A stretch of 47,257 nt of DNA, taken from NCBI RefSeq assembly GCF_003857035.1, contig NZ_QGSY01000223.1:1-47257 (forward strand), given 5' to 3'. Each line of letters starts with the position of its first letter. The first letter of the stretch is position 1. Of the stretch, positions 23,261-30,925 are shown one piece after another. Source of the DNA: Micromonospora arida. GTDB lineage: Bacteria; Actinomycetota; Actinomycetes; Mycobacteriales; Micromonosporaceae. Under the pieces are notes generated by a model, which was not told the DNA's origin, ran no database searches, and saw only the letters and a program-made list of their open reading frames with translations. Position numbers and translations under genes: made by a program.

Positions 23261-23505
23261 TGAGCGGTCAGCCCGATCTGGGGCGAGCTGACCTGATGAC
23301 CATGCTCGCCGAACTCACCGCGAAACCGGCTGCCGAGGTGTCCGACCGGATCGGCTCGATGGAGCTTGCCTGGCTGGTGCACCTCGTCGAACAGCGCTAC
23401 GAACGCCGGCTCGACCTCACCGACGACGAACTGGCCGGCATCCGCACCGTCGACGACGCCCTGGTGGTGTTCCGGGCGTCGCTGACCGCCTCCGCAGATG
23501 GTTGA
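23260..23505 (+). CDS. Acyl carrier protein 2 (divergent)
   Basis: 81-residue ACP-like protein: LMTMLAELTAKPAAEVSDRI as helix 1 and loop, GSMELAWLVHLVEQRYERRL as helix 2 with candidate attachment Ser33, then LTDDELAGIRTVDDALVVF. The Asp before the serine is Gly (GSMEL instead of DSMEL), an unusual site, so pantetheinylation is probable but not certain. Two unlike ACPs in a row are typical of aryl-polyene-type KS systems. Overlaps the KS gene by 8 bp. Confidence 0.78.
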   Translation: MSGQPDLGRADLMTMLAELTAKPAAEVSDRIGSMELAWLVHLVEQRYERRLDLTDDELAGIRTVDDALVVFRASLTASADG

Positions 23506-24604
23506 GGCGCGCGTCGCCCAGCTCACCGGTGTGTACGCGGTCAGCGCCCTGGGGCGGGGCGCCGACGCGCAGCTCACCCGTGTGCTGGCCGGGGTGCCGG
23601 CATTCGGACCGGTGGGCCGATTCGACACCGCAGCCCGCCGGGTCACCGTGGCGGCCACCCTGCCCGAGATCGCCACGCTCACCGACGAGTTGGCCGTCGC
23701 GATCGACGCGGCCTGCCGGGCGGCCGGCCTGGACCGCGCGCAGCGCACCGGATGCGCACTGCTGCTCGCCGTGCACGGCGGCCCCCCGGCCTCGGGCCCG
23801 GCGCCAGCCGTGCTCGCCGGTCAGCTCGCGGCCCGCTGTGGACTGTCGGGTCACACCCGGGTCTACACCAGCGCCTGCGTGTCGGCGAGCACGGCGGTGG
23901 CCGACGCCGCCGCCCGGATCACCCGGGGCGATGTCGAGCGGGTGGTGGTCGCGGCCGGCTACCTGGTTGAGGCGGACCAGTTCGCGCTCTTCGACGCCGG
24001 TCGTGCCCTCGCTGTCGACGGGGCGGTCCGCCCGTTCAGCGCCGGCCGCCGGGGGTTGCTGCTGGGTGACGGCGTGGCCGCGGTGGTGCTGGAATCGAGC
24101 ACCGGCCGACGGCGGGGTGTCGAGCCGGTGGCCACAGTGCTGGGTTGGGGGCGGGCCGGTGACGCGTTCCATCCCTGCCAGCCGGAGCCCGGCGGCACCG
24201 GGCTGGCCCGCGCGGTCGGCGGCGCGCTGCGCCGGGCCGGGCTGCCACCGGAGTCCGTCGGCTACGTCAACGCCAACGCCACCGGTACCGCGCAGAGCGA
24301 CGCCGCCGAGGCGGCCGCCCTGCGCCGGGCCCTCGGCGAGCATGCCGACCGGGTCCCGGTCAGCTCCACGAAGTCGGTGCACGGGCACGCGTTGGAGGCG
24401 TCCGGGTTGCTCGAACTGGTGGTCACCGCGCTCGCGCTGCGCCACGGCGAACTGCCGGTCAACGCCGGCTGGCTGGGCCCCGACGACTCCTGCCTCCTGA
24501 ACGTCGTCAGAGACCGTCCGCACAGGACGGAAGCCACCCACGCCCTGACACTCAACGCCGCCTTCGGCGGCGCCAACACCGCACTCCTGGTCGGCGTCGG
24601 ATGA
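23498..24604 (+). CDS. Ketosynthase-like protein with Cys-Asn-His active site
   Basis: 368-residue thiolase-fold KS, about 35-50 residues shorter than FabF because its N-terminal region is reduced. Cys127 is present (VYTSACVSASTAVADAAARI) and the second His is present (SSTKSVHGHALEASG, His297), but the first catalytic His is Asn260 (YVNANATGTAQSD instead of NAHGTGT). FabF-type decarboxylation normally needs both His, whereas KASIII enzymes use Cys-His-Asn. So it may be a priming enzyme, an acyltransferase-like KS, or a chain-length-factor partner of the canonical KS at 26801. ATG at 23498 overlaps ACP2; its stop overlaps the next start by ATGA. Confidence 0.88.
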   Translation: MVEARVAQLTGVYAVSALGRGADAQLTRVLAGVPAFGPVGRFDTAARRVTVAATLPEIATLTDELAVAIDAACRAAGLDRAQRTGCALLLAVHGGPPASGPAPAVLAGQLAARCGLSGHTRVYTSACVSASTAVADAAARITRGDVERVVVAAGYLVEADQFALFDAGRALAVDGAVRPFSAGRRGLLLGDGVAAVVLESSTGRRRGVEPVATVLGWGRAGDAFHPCQPEPGGTGLARAVGGALRRAGLPPESVGYVNANATGTAQSDAAEAAALRRALGEHADRVPVSSTKSVHGHALEASGLLELVVTALALRHGELPVNAGWLGPDDSCLLNVVRDRPHRTEATHALTLNAAFGGANTALLVGVG

Positions 24605-25191
24605 CCGCCCCCAACTCCCCGCGATCTTGCACTATCTGCCCCGACGAATCCGACCAACCACCTGAACCGACGACCGAAACCGCAAGATCGCCGGGGCACA
24701 GGGCTCGGGCTGTCTGGCCCGAGGGTGGAGACGGTGGCGGCGCGGCGGCGGGGGTGCCGGGGTTTGTGCACTCGGACTTCGCGCCGGTGGTGGTGGCCGT
24801 CGCGGAACGGTGTCTGCGACGAGGGTACGGGTCGGCGGGAGTGCCCGCCGGGGTGCGGACGGGAATCGTGCTGGTCAGCGCCAGCGGTGATCTCGCCAGC
24901 GCCCGGCACGTACGGGCCACCGTCGAGGCCGGCGGGCGGATCGGCCCACTGTTCTTCTTCCAGTCCGTGCCCAACAGCGTCGCCGGGCACCTCGCGGCCC
25001 GCTGGAACCTGCGCGGCCCGGTGGTCTGCCTCAGCCCGACCGGCGACCCGTACACCGACGGTGTCGCCGAGGCCGACCTGCTGCGCGACGACGGCGACGC
25101 CGACGAGGTGTTGCTGATCCTGATCGAACAGGCACCCGACAAGCCGACCGAGGCGGTCGCGGTGCTGCTGGGGGGAGGAGCACGACCATGA
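24601..25191 (+). CDS. PF13723-type ketosynthase N-terminal-like protein
   Basis: 196 codons from the ATG that overlaps the KS stop. The domain part, about residues 55-196, matches the small ketoacyl-synthase-N2 family: FVHSDFAPVVVAVAERCLRR, IVLVSASGDLASARHV, GPLFFFQSVPNSVAGHLAAR, and a C-terminal EVLLILIEQAPDKP. It has no Cys-His-His site. Such proteins accompany KS/ACP pairs in aryl polyene clusters and are regarded as accessory or chain-length proteins. Residues ~7-31 are encoded by a GATCTTGC palindromic element that elsewhere is intergenic, so the true start may be GTG at 24754 or 24766, both in frame. Without that part it would be ~141-145 residues, closer to the domain size. Confidence 0.72.
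   Translation: MTAPNSPRSCTICPDESDQPPEPTTETARSPGHRARAVWPEGGDGGGAAAGVPGFVHSDFAPVVVAVAERCLRRGYGSAGVPAGVRTGIVLVSASGDLASARHVRATVEAGGRIGPLFFFQSVPNSVAGHLAARWNLRGPVVCLSPTGDPYTDGVAEADLLRDDGDADEVLLILIEQAPDKPTEAVAVLLGGGARP
24621..24691. repeat. Palindromic element, GATCTTGC family (copy 3), inside a coding frame
   Basis: GCGATCTTGC faces CGCAAGATCGC over 51 bases. The right part CGACGACCGAAACCGCAAGA is 19/20 identical to copy 2 at 19701-19720. Unlike the other copies it lies within the reading frame of the PF13723-type gene, 20 bp after its first ATG. Confidence 0.7.
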
Positions 25192-26804
25192 GGAAACGGG
25201 GACTGCGCGGCGCACTGGCCGCCGACACCGAACTGGGTGCGGGCAACGTCCTGGCCCGGGTGCTGGCGCACGGCGCCGATCCGGACGGGCCCGGCCTGAC
25301 CTTCGACACCGCCGTCGACGGGCACCCCGCCGAGACGCCGCTGACGCTGGGGCGGCTCGACGAGCGGGTCGCCGCCCGCGCCGCCTGGCTGCACGGACAA
25401 GGGGTACGCCCCCGCGACCCGGTCGCCGTCTGGGCCTCCACCGCCGCCGACATGGTGCTCAGCTTCCTGGCGCTGGCCCGGCTCGGGGCGATCCCGGCGC
25501 TGATGAACGGCAAACTCCGCCCGGAGATCGCCGCCGAGTACATCCGTCGCCTACGGGGCGTCGGTGTGCTGGCCGACGACGCGCACACCGCGCTGCTGGC
25601 CGGGCACGACCTGGGCGTACCCCTGCTCGGCACCCCCGCACAGGCCGGCACGGGTGACCCGGCCACGGCCCCGGCACACTACCGGCACCACCCGGACGAC
25701 CCGATCGTGATCACCCACACCTCCGGGACGACCGGGGTGCCCAAGGCGGTGCTGCACTCGCACGCCAGCCTCTTCGCGGCCACCCGGCACCTGCTCACCA
25801 TGCCGCAGGCGCAGGGCACCACCCGGATCCTCAACGCGCTGCCCGCACCGCACACCGCCACGGTGCTGATGGTCAACCAGGCGCTGGGCAACCGCGCGCA
25901 GATGTTCCTGCTCTCTGAGCAGGGCGGCGAGCGGGTGCTGGACGCCATCCAACGCTGGCGCCCCGACGGGGTGTTCGGTTTCTCGGTCACCTGGGCCGAG
26001 TTGGCCCGCTTCGACCTGTCCGGGTACGACCTGGACTCGGTGCGGCTGTGGTTCAACACCGGCGACGCCTCGCACGAGCCGCACATCCGTCGCCTCGTCG
26101 CGGTCGGTTGGCGCGACACCATCACCCGTGACGGGGTGGCAAAGGTGCCCGGTTCGGTCTTCATCGACGGGTTGGGCTCCAGCGAGATGGGGCACTCGAT
26201 GTTCCACATCACCCACCGTGCCGACACCGACCGGTACGGCCGCTGCATCGGCCGCCCGTACCAGTTCGCCAGGGTCGCGGTGCTCGACGCCGACGGCGAG
26301 CCGGTGCCGGTCGGCGAGGTGGGATTCCTGGGCATCGACTCGCCGTCGCTGTTCCGGGGCTACTGGAACGACTCGGTCACCACCTACCGCTTCCGCCAGC
26401 GCGGCTGGTACCTCACCGGTGACCTGGTCCGCGCCGACACCAACGGCCGCTACTACCACCTGGACCGGGCGGTGGACTCGGTCGACGCCGGTGACGGGCG
26501 GCGCTTCTACACCGCGCTGTCCGAGGAGCGCATCCTCGCCGCCTGTCCGGACGTCACCGACTGCACGGTGGTGATCGTCGCCGAGGCCGGCGCGGTCGTC
26601 ACCGACGTGCTGCTGGAGTTGGCCGCCGGCGCCGACGAGGCCGAGGACCGCACCGAGCGGGTCCGCGACGCCCTCGGCCCGGACGTCGGCGCCACGCTGC
26701 GCCGGGTCGTGCCGGTGCGCTCCGCCGACATCCCGGTCACCGTGACCGGCAAGGTCCGCAAGGTGGTCCTGCGCGAGCGCTACCTCACCGAGGCCAGCTC
26801 GTGA
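25188..26804 (+). CDS. AMP-dependent acyl/aryl-CoA ligase (second of three)
   Basis: 538 residues, full-length ANL ligase. Motifs: PIVITHTSGTTGVPKAVLHS (phosphate loop), DGVFGFSVTWAEL, FIDGLGSSEMGHSMFH (replacing the usual YGxTE), GWYLTGDLVRAD (Asp of the ribose site), and DIPVTVTGKVRKVVLRERYL with catalytic Lys. GLGSSE instead of YGSTE suggests a substrate pocket typical of long-chain or aryl ligases rather than acetyl-CoA synthetase. ATG at 25188 overlaps the PF13723-type gene by 4 bp, and its stop overlaps the next GTG (GTGA). It probably activates either the starter acid or a finished chain in this cluster; substrate not deducible. Confidence 0.9.
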   Translation: MRKRGLRGALAADTELGAGNVLARVLAHGADPDGPGLTFDTAVDGHPAETPLTLGRLDERVAARAAWLHGQGVRPRDPVAVWASTAADMVLSFLALARLGAIPALMNGKLRPEIAAEYIRRLRGVGVLADDAHTALLAGHDLGVPLLGTPAQAGTGDPATAPAHYRHHPDDPIVITHTSGTTGVPKAVLHSHASLFAATRHLLTMPQAQGTTRILNALPAPHTATVLMVNQALGNRAQMFLLSEQGGERVLDAIQRWRPDGVFGFSVTWAELARFDLSGYDLDSVRLWFNTGDASHEPHIRRLVAVGWRDTITRDGVAKVPGSVFIDGLGSSEMGHSMFHITHRADTDRYGRCIGRPYQFARVAVLDADGEPVPVGEVGFLGIDSPSLFRGYWNDSVTTYRFRQRGWYLTGDLVRADTNGRYYHLDRAVDSVDAGDGRRFYTALSEERILAACPDVTDCTVVIVAEAGAVVTDVLLELAAGADEAEDRTERVRDALGPDVGATLRRVVPVRSADIPVTVTGKVRKVVLRERYLTEASS

Positions 26805-28039
26805 CCGCGTTGATCACGGGGATGGGTCTGTTCACCCCGGTCGGGCGGGGTGTCGAGGAGACCTTCGACGCGCTGACCACCGGCCGGTCCGGGCTGACCC
26901 GCCCGCCCGAGGGGCACCCGGTCAGGGAGTCACTGGACGTCGCCGGCCTGCTGCCCGACATCGAGCCGCGGACAGTGGCGTCCGGGCCGGAGACCCGGGT
27001 GCTGGACCGGATCGTCGTCCTCGCCCTGCTCGCCGCCGCCGACGCTCTCACCGACGCCGGCATCGAGGTGGGCCGCGACGTCGACCCCGAACGGATCGGT
27101 GTGATCGTCGGTGGGGTCGGCGGGATGGCCACCCTGGAGTCGCAGGTGCTGGCCCGGGCGGCCCGGGGCCGGGCGGCGGTCAGCCCGTACCTGCTCACCG
27201 GGATCCTGCCGAACATGCCGGCGGCGCGGATCGCCATCGTGCACGGCATCCGCGGCTACAGCTCGTCGGTCGGCACCGCCTGCGCCTCCGGCGCCCAGGC
27301 GGTCGCCGACGGGGTGCGGCTCATTGCGACCGGAGAGGTCGACGTGGTGCTCTGCGGGGCCAGCGAGGCACCGCTCTTCCCGACCTTCGCCGACACCTTC
27401 GGCAACGCGCGGGCCTTGGCGCGCGCCGGCACCGACCCGGGCCGGGCGAGTCGGCCGTTCGACACCTCCCGCAGCGGGTTCGTCCTCTCCGAGGGTGCCG
27501 CGCTGCTGGTGCTCGAACGCGCCGAGCACGCCGCGGCGCGCGGCGTCGCCGGGTACGCCGAGGTGGCCGGCCACGGGGCGACGACGGACGCGTACCACCC
27601 GACCGCCCCCCGCCCGGACGGCGCCGGCGCGGCGGCGTGCATCCGCCGGGCGCTGCGCAGCGCCGGTGTGCCGGCGGCGGCGGTCGGTTACGTCAACGCG
27701 CACGGCACCGGCACGAAGCTCGGGGACATCGCGGAGACCACCGCCCTGGCCGACGTCTTCGGCGTCGGTGGTGTGCCGGTCAGCTCCACCAAGGCGCTCA
27801 CCGGTCACCTGCTCGGTGCCTCCGGGGTGCTGGAGGCGGCGGCCACCGCGTTGGCGCTCGGTCGGGGCCTGCTGCCGCCGACGTACCACCTCGACGATCC
27901 GGATCCGGCCTGCCCGGCGGACCACATCCGTGGCACGCCCCGCAAGGCCGACCTGGAGTACGCGGTCACCAACTCGTTCGGGTTCGGCGGCCAGAACGTG
28001 AGCCTGCTGCTGGCCCGCGTCGCCGAGCCGAGGGGGTGA
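26801..28039 (+). CDS. Canonical FabF-type ketosynthase
   Basis: 412 residues with a complete Cys-His-His site: Cys161 in SSVGTACASGAQAVADGV, His301 in GYVNAHGTGTKLGD, His336 in SSTKALTGHLLGASG. The N-terminal ALITGMGLFTPVG and C-terminal NSFGFGGQNVSLLLAR are standard. It should perform decarboxylative condensation with the two discrete ACPs, alone or as a heterodimer with the Cys-Asn-His protein encoded at 23498. GTG at 26801 overlaps the ligase stop. A 75-bp gap separates it from hmaS. Confidence 0.93.
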   Translation: MTALITGMGLFTPVGRGVEETFDALTTGRSGLTRPPEGHPVRESLDVAGLLPDIEPRTVASGPETRVLDRIVVLALLAAADALTDAGIEVGRDVDPERIGVIVGGVGGMATLESQVLARAARGRAAVSPYLLTGILPNMPAARIAIVHGIRGYSSSVGTACASGAQAVADGVRLIATGEVDVVLCGASEAPLFPTFADTFGNARALARAGTDPGRASRPFDTSRSGFVLSEGAALLVLERAEHAAARGVAGYAEVAGHGATTDAYHPTAPRPDGAGAAACIRRALRSAGVPAAAVGYVNAHGTGTKLGDIAETTALADVFGVGGVPVSSTKALTGHLLGASGVLEAAATALALGRGLLPPTYHLDDPDPACPADHIRGTPRKADLEYAVTNSFGFGGQNVSLLLARVAEPRG

Positions 28040-28114
28040 TCGAGGCGGCATCCCGGGCGGGGTGTGCCCGGACGGCAACACAGGGGGAATCGGGTGGGAA
28101 GGGTTTCAGGGGAC

Positions 28115-29206
28115 ATGGACATCCGTGGTATCGACCACATCGAACTCTACGTGGGGGACGCCCGACAGGCGGCCTTCTACTTCAGCACCGCCGTCGGCTT
28201 CGAGATCTGTGGCCAGGGTGGTCCGGAGACCGGGCTGGCGGGGCAGCGCTCGCTGCTGCTCTGCCACGGCGACATCCGGTTGCTGCTCACCTCCGGGTTG
28301 AGCGCCGAGCATCCGGCGTCGCGGTACGTGCAACGCCACGGTGACGGCATCGGGGTCGTCGCCGTCGAGGTCGACGACGTGTCGGCCGCGTACGCCGAGC
28401 TGGTGGGTCGGGGCGCGACCGGGGTGACGCCGCCGACCACCCGCACCGGCGCGGACGCCGAGGTGGTGATCGCCGAGGTGGACGGCTTCGCCGACGTGCG
28501 GCACCGGCTGGTGCAGCGCCGGGGCGAGGGGGGCGACTTCCTGCCCGGAGCCATCACCGCGGCGACGTCCGCGACGGACGGCCACCCGCCGGTGCTCGCC
28601 GAGATCGACCACCTGGCGGTCTGCGTGCCGCCCGGCCAGCTCGACGAGACGGTCCGGCACTTCGAGGAGCTGTTCGACTTCGCGCAGATCTTCGAGGAGC
28701 ACATCGAGGTCGACGGGCAGGCAATGAACTCCAAGGTGGTGCAGAGTCGGTCCGGGCGGGTCACAGTGGTGCTGCTCGAACCGGACCGCACCCGACGGCC
28801 CGGGCAGATCGACGCGTTCCTCGACCAGCACGCCGGCGGGGGAGTGCAGCACCTGGGGCTGCGCACCGACGACATCGTCGGCGCGGTGGAGGCGCTGGGC
28901 CGGCGCGGGGTGCGCTTCGCCGGCACCCCCGCAAGCTACTACGACGCCCTGGAGGCGCGGGTCGGTCGGATCGACGCCCCGCTGCACCGGCTGCGCGAGC
29001 TGGGTGTGCTCGTCGACTCCGACCACGACGGCCAGCTCCTGCAGATCTTCGCCGAGTCGATGCACGTGCGTCGCACGCTCTTCCTGGAGCTGATCGAGCG
29101 ACGCGGCGCGCGGGGCTTCGGCAGCGGCAACATCAAGGCGCTCTACGAGGCCAAGGAACGGGAACTGGCCGCCGTGGCGGCCACACCACAGGGGGTGGGG
29201 GCATGA
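28115..29206 (+). CDS. hmaS: 4-Hydroxymandelate synthase (HPPD-family, HmaS)
   Basis: 363-residue non-haem Fe(II) dioxygenase. Converts 4-hydroxyphenylpyruvate (or phenylpyruvate) plus O2 to (4-hydroxy)mandelate and CO2. Iron ligands are His166 (AEIDHLAVCV), His246 (GGVQHLGLRTDD) and Glu325 (TLFLELIERRGARGFGSGNI). The substrate region reads QAMNSKVVQS and VTVVLLEPDRTRRPGQID, like mandelate synthases of glycopeptide and CDA clusters (AMxSxVV, LIEPD) and unlike homogentisate-forming HPPD, which has LRSKVV and INEP. ATG at 28115 begins at the first beta strand (DIRGIDHIELYV); an upstream in-frame ATG at 28064 would add an unlikely Gly/Arg stretch. Its pathway partners hmo and hpgT are 13-14 kb downstream. 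Confidence 0.92.
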   Translation: MDIRGIDHIELYVGDARQAAFYFSTAVGFEICGQGGPETGLAGQRSLLLCHGDIRLLLTSGLSAEHPASRYVQRHGDGIGVVAVEVDDVSAAYAELVGRGATGVTPPTTRTGADAEVVIAEVDGFADVRHRLVQRRGEGGDFLPGAITAATSATDGHPPVLAEIDHLAVCVPPGQLDETVRHFEELFDFAQIFEEHIEVDGQAMNSKVVQSRSGRVTVVLLEPDRTRRPGQIDAFLDQHAGGGVQHLGLRTDDIVGAVEALGRRGVRFAGTPASYYDALEARVGRIDAPLHRLRELGVLVDSDHDGQLLQIFAESMHVRRTLFLELIERRGARGFGSGNIKALYEAKERELAAVAATPQGVGA

Positions 29207-30132
29207 CCGCTACCGAGTTCGAACCCGCGCTGACCGCCGAGGAACAGGCGCTGCTGCCGTCCGACGACGACGTGCGGCACTACGCCGAGCACGGCTGGTA
29301 CCTGTCGGGAAAGGTGTTCACCGACGACGAGGTGGACGCCCTCGCCGCCGCCACGCAGCGCTACTACGACGGGGAGCGGAGCCGGCGGCTGCCGGTACGC
29401 CCACCGAAGCTGGCCTACTGGGAGCCCTCCAAGGGCCCGGTGCAGCGGCACAACGACTACGTCCACCACGAGCACGACGGGCTCGGCGCGATCCTGCGCA
29501 AGCCGCTGCTCGGCGCGGTCGCCGCCCGGCTGGCCCAGGCCGACGAGATCCGGGTCTTCCAGTCCACGCTGATCTACAAGCCGCCGATCTCCGGCGAGCC
29601 CAGCAACATCGTGCCCTGGCACTTCGACAAGCACTACTGGGCGTCCTCGTCGTCGGAGAAGATGCTCACCGCGTTCATCCCCTTCCACGACTGCGGGGAG
29701 GAGATGGGCACCATCACGATGGTCGACGGTTCGCACCGGTGGAAGGAGATCGGCGCCGACGACACGGTCGTGCGGCACTTCGCCGACCGGGACCGCGGCC
29801 AGCTGGAGGAGATGCTCGCCGAGAACGCCGCGTACAACGGCGCGGAGATCCGCAAGATCCCGATGGTGATCCCCAAAGGACACGTGAGCTTCCACCACTG
29901 CCGCACCTACCACGGCAGCGGCCCCAACGTCAGCGGTCGCCCCCGACAGGCGATCTCGCTGCACCTGCAGGACGGCGACAACGCCTGGCGGGAGTATCCG
30001 CTCTCCGACGGCACGCTCGCCGCGTACAACCACGACGTGCTGGTCCGCCGCACCCACGACGGGCGGCCGGACTACGCGGACCCCGACTACTGCCCGGTCA
30101 TCTGGCGCCACCGCGCCCAGCAGGGAGGCTGA
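29203..30132 (+). CDS. Phytanoyl-CoA-hydroxylase-type Fe(II)/2-oxoglutarate oxygenase
   Basis: 309-residue jelly-roll dioxygenase (PhyH family, PF05721). The metal triad is His140-x-Asp142 (IVPWHFDKHYWASSSS) and distal His237 (FHHCRTYHGSGPN), with the 2-oxoglutarate-binding Arg in SGRPRQAISLHL. The MVDGSHRWKE segment is typical. Probably hydroxylates an intermediate of this cluster, such as an acyl or amino acyl moiety. ATG at 29203 overlaps the hmaS stop (ATGA); the next ATG is 1 bp after its stop. The tight pairing with the DUF3050 protein downstream suggests both oxidise the same substrate. Confidence 0.87.
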   Translation: MTATEFEPALTAEEQALLPSDDDVRHYAEHGWYLSGKVFTDDEVDALAAATQRYYDGERSRRLPVRPPKLAYWEPSKGPVQRHNDYVHHEHDGLGAILRKPLLGAVAARLAQADEIRVFQSTLIYKPPISGEPSNIVPWHFDKHYWASSSSEKMLTAFIPFHDCGEEMGTITMVDGSHRWKEIGADDTVVRHFADRDRGQLEEMLAENAAYNGAEIRKIPMVIPKGHVSFHHCRTYHGSGPNVSGRPRQAISLHLQDGDNAWREYPLSDGTLAAYNHDVLVRRTHDGRPDYADPDYCPVIWRHRAQQGG

Positions 30133-30133
30133 C

Positions 30134-30925
30134 ATGTCACGGTACGACTGGGGTAAGACGCACCCGGGCATCGAGCGGTTGGAGCAGGCGGTGACCGACC
30201 GGCGCGACGCCGTGGTCAAGCACCCGCTCTACGCCAACCTCGACACCCACGAGGCGCTGGTCACCTTCATGCAGTACCACGTCTTCGCGGTCTGGGACTT
30301 CATGTCCCTGCTGAAGTCGCTGCAACGGCAACTGACCTGCGTCACCGTGCCGTGGATCCCGACCGGCCCGACCGGCAGCCGCCGCCTCATCAACGACATC
30401 GTCATGGTCGAGGAGAGCGACGAGCTGGGCGGCGGCTACATCAGCCACTTCGAGCTGTACGTGCAGGGCATGGCCGAGGCCGGCGCGGACACCACGGCGG
30501 TGAACGCGCTGGTCGACCTGCTGCGCGCCGGCCGACCGGTCACCGAGGCGCTCGCCGAGGCCGGGGTGCCGGCCGCGTCGGCGAGGTTCGCCGCGACCAC
30601 CTGGCAGATCATCGAGTCCACCCCGGTGCACTGCCAGGCGGCGGCCTTCGCCTTCGGCCGGGAGGACCTGATCCCGGACATGTTCACCCAGGTCGTCTCG
30701 GTCAACGAGCACAGCAACCGGCTGCACACCTTCGTCGACTACCTGCACCGGCACATCGAGGTCGACGGCGAACAGCACACCCCGATGGCCATGCAGATGC
30801 TCGCCGACCTGTGCGGCGACGACGACGGCAAGTGGCAGGAGTGCGCCGACACGGTCAACACCGCCCTCGCCGCCCGGGCCCGGCTCTGGGACGACATCCT
30901 GGCCGCCATCAAGGGGCCCGCGTGA
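30134..30925 (+). CDS. DUF3050 haem-oxygenase-fold protein
   Basis: 263 residues. The N-terminal half carries the DUF3050 signature: HPLYANLDTHEALVTFMQYH, FAVWDFMSLLKSLQRQLTCV, VPWIPTGPTG, RLINDIVMVEESDELGGGYI and SHFELYVQGMAEAGADT. The all-helical fold is that of haem oxygenase/TenA proteins, and the conserved His/Glu residues (QYHVF, EESDE, SHFE, NEHSNRLH) could bind a di-iron site as in haem-oxygenase-like di-iron oxidases. No characterised reaction is known to me for DUF3050. Lies between a 2-oxoglutarate oxygenase and E1-alpha, overlapping the latter by GTGA. Its presence in a tightly coupled biosynthetic operon suggests an oxidative tailoring role; this is inference. Confidence 0.85.
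   Translation: MSRYDWGKTHPGIERLEQAVTDRRDAVVKHPLYANLDTHEALVTFMQYHVFAVWDFMSLLKSLQRQLTCVTVPWIPTGPTGSRRLINDIVMVEESDELGGGYISHFELYVQGMAEAGADTTAVNALVDLLRAGRPVTEALAEAGVPAASARFAATTWQIIESTPVHCQAAAFAFGREDLIPDMFTQVVSVNEHSNRLHTFVDYLHRHIEVDGEQHTPMAMQMLADLCGDDDGKWQECADTVNTALAARARLWDDILAAIKGPA

Noticed and set aside
28115..29206. Annotation of this gene as 4-hydroxyphenylpyruvate dioxygenase (homogentisate-forming)
   Set aside because: The active-site region (AMNSKVV, LLEPD) and the presence of hmo and hpgT in the same locus fit hydroxymandelate synthase; a tyrosine-degradation HPPD would normally have LRSKVV and INEP.
29203..30925. Complete siderophore or isonitrile pathway suggested by the oxygenase pair
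   Set aside because: No ThiE/fatty-acyl isonitrile partner, no NIS synthetase or NRPS; the AMP-ligases and ACPs alone are not sufficient evidence.
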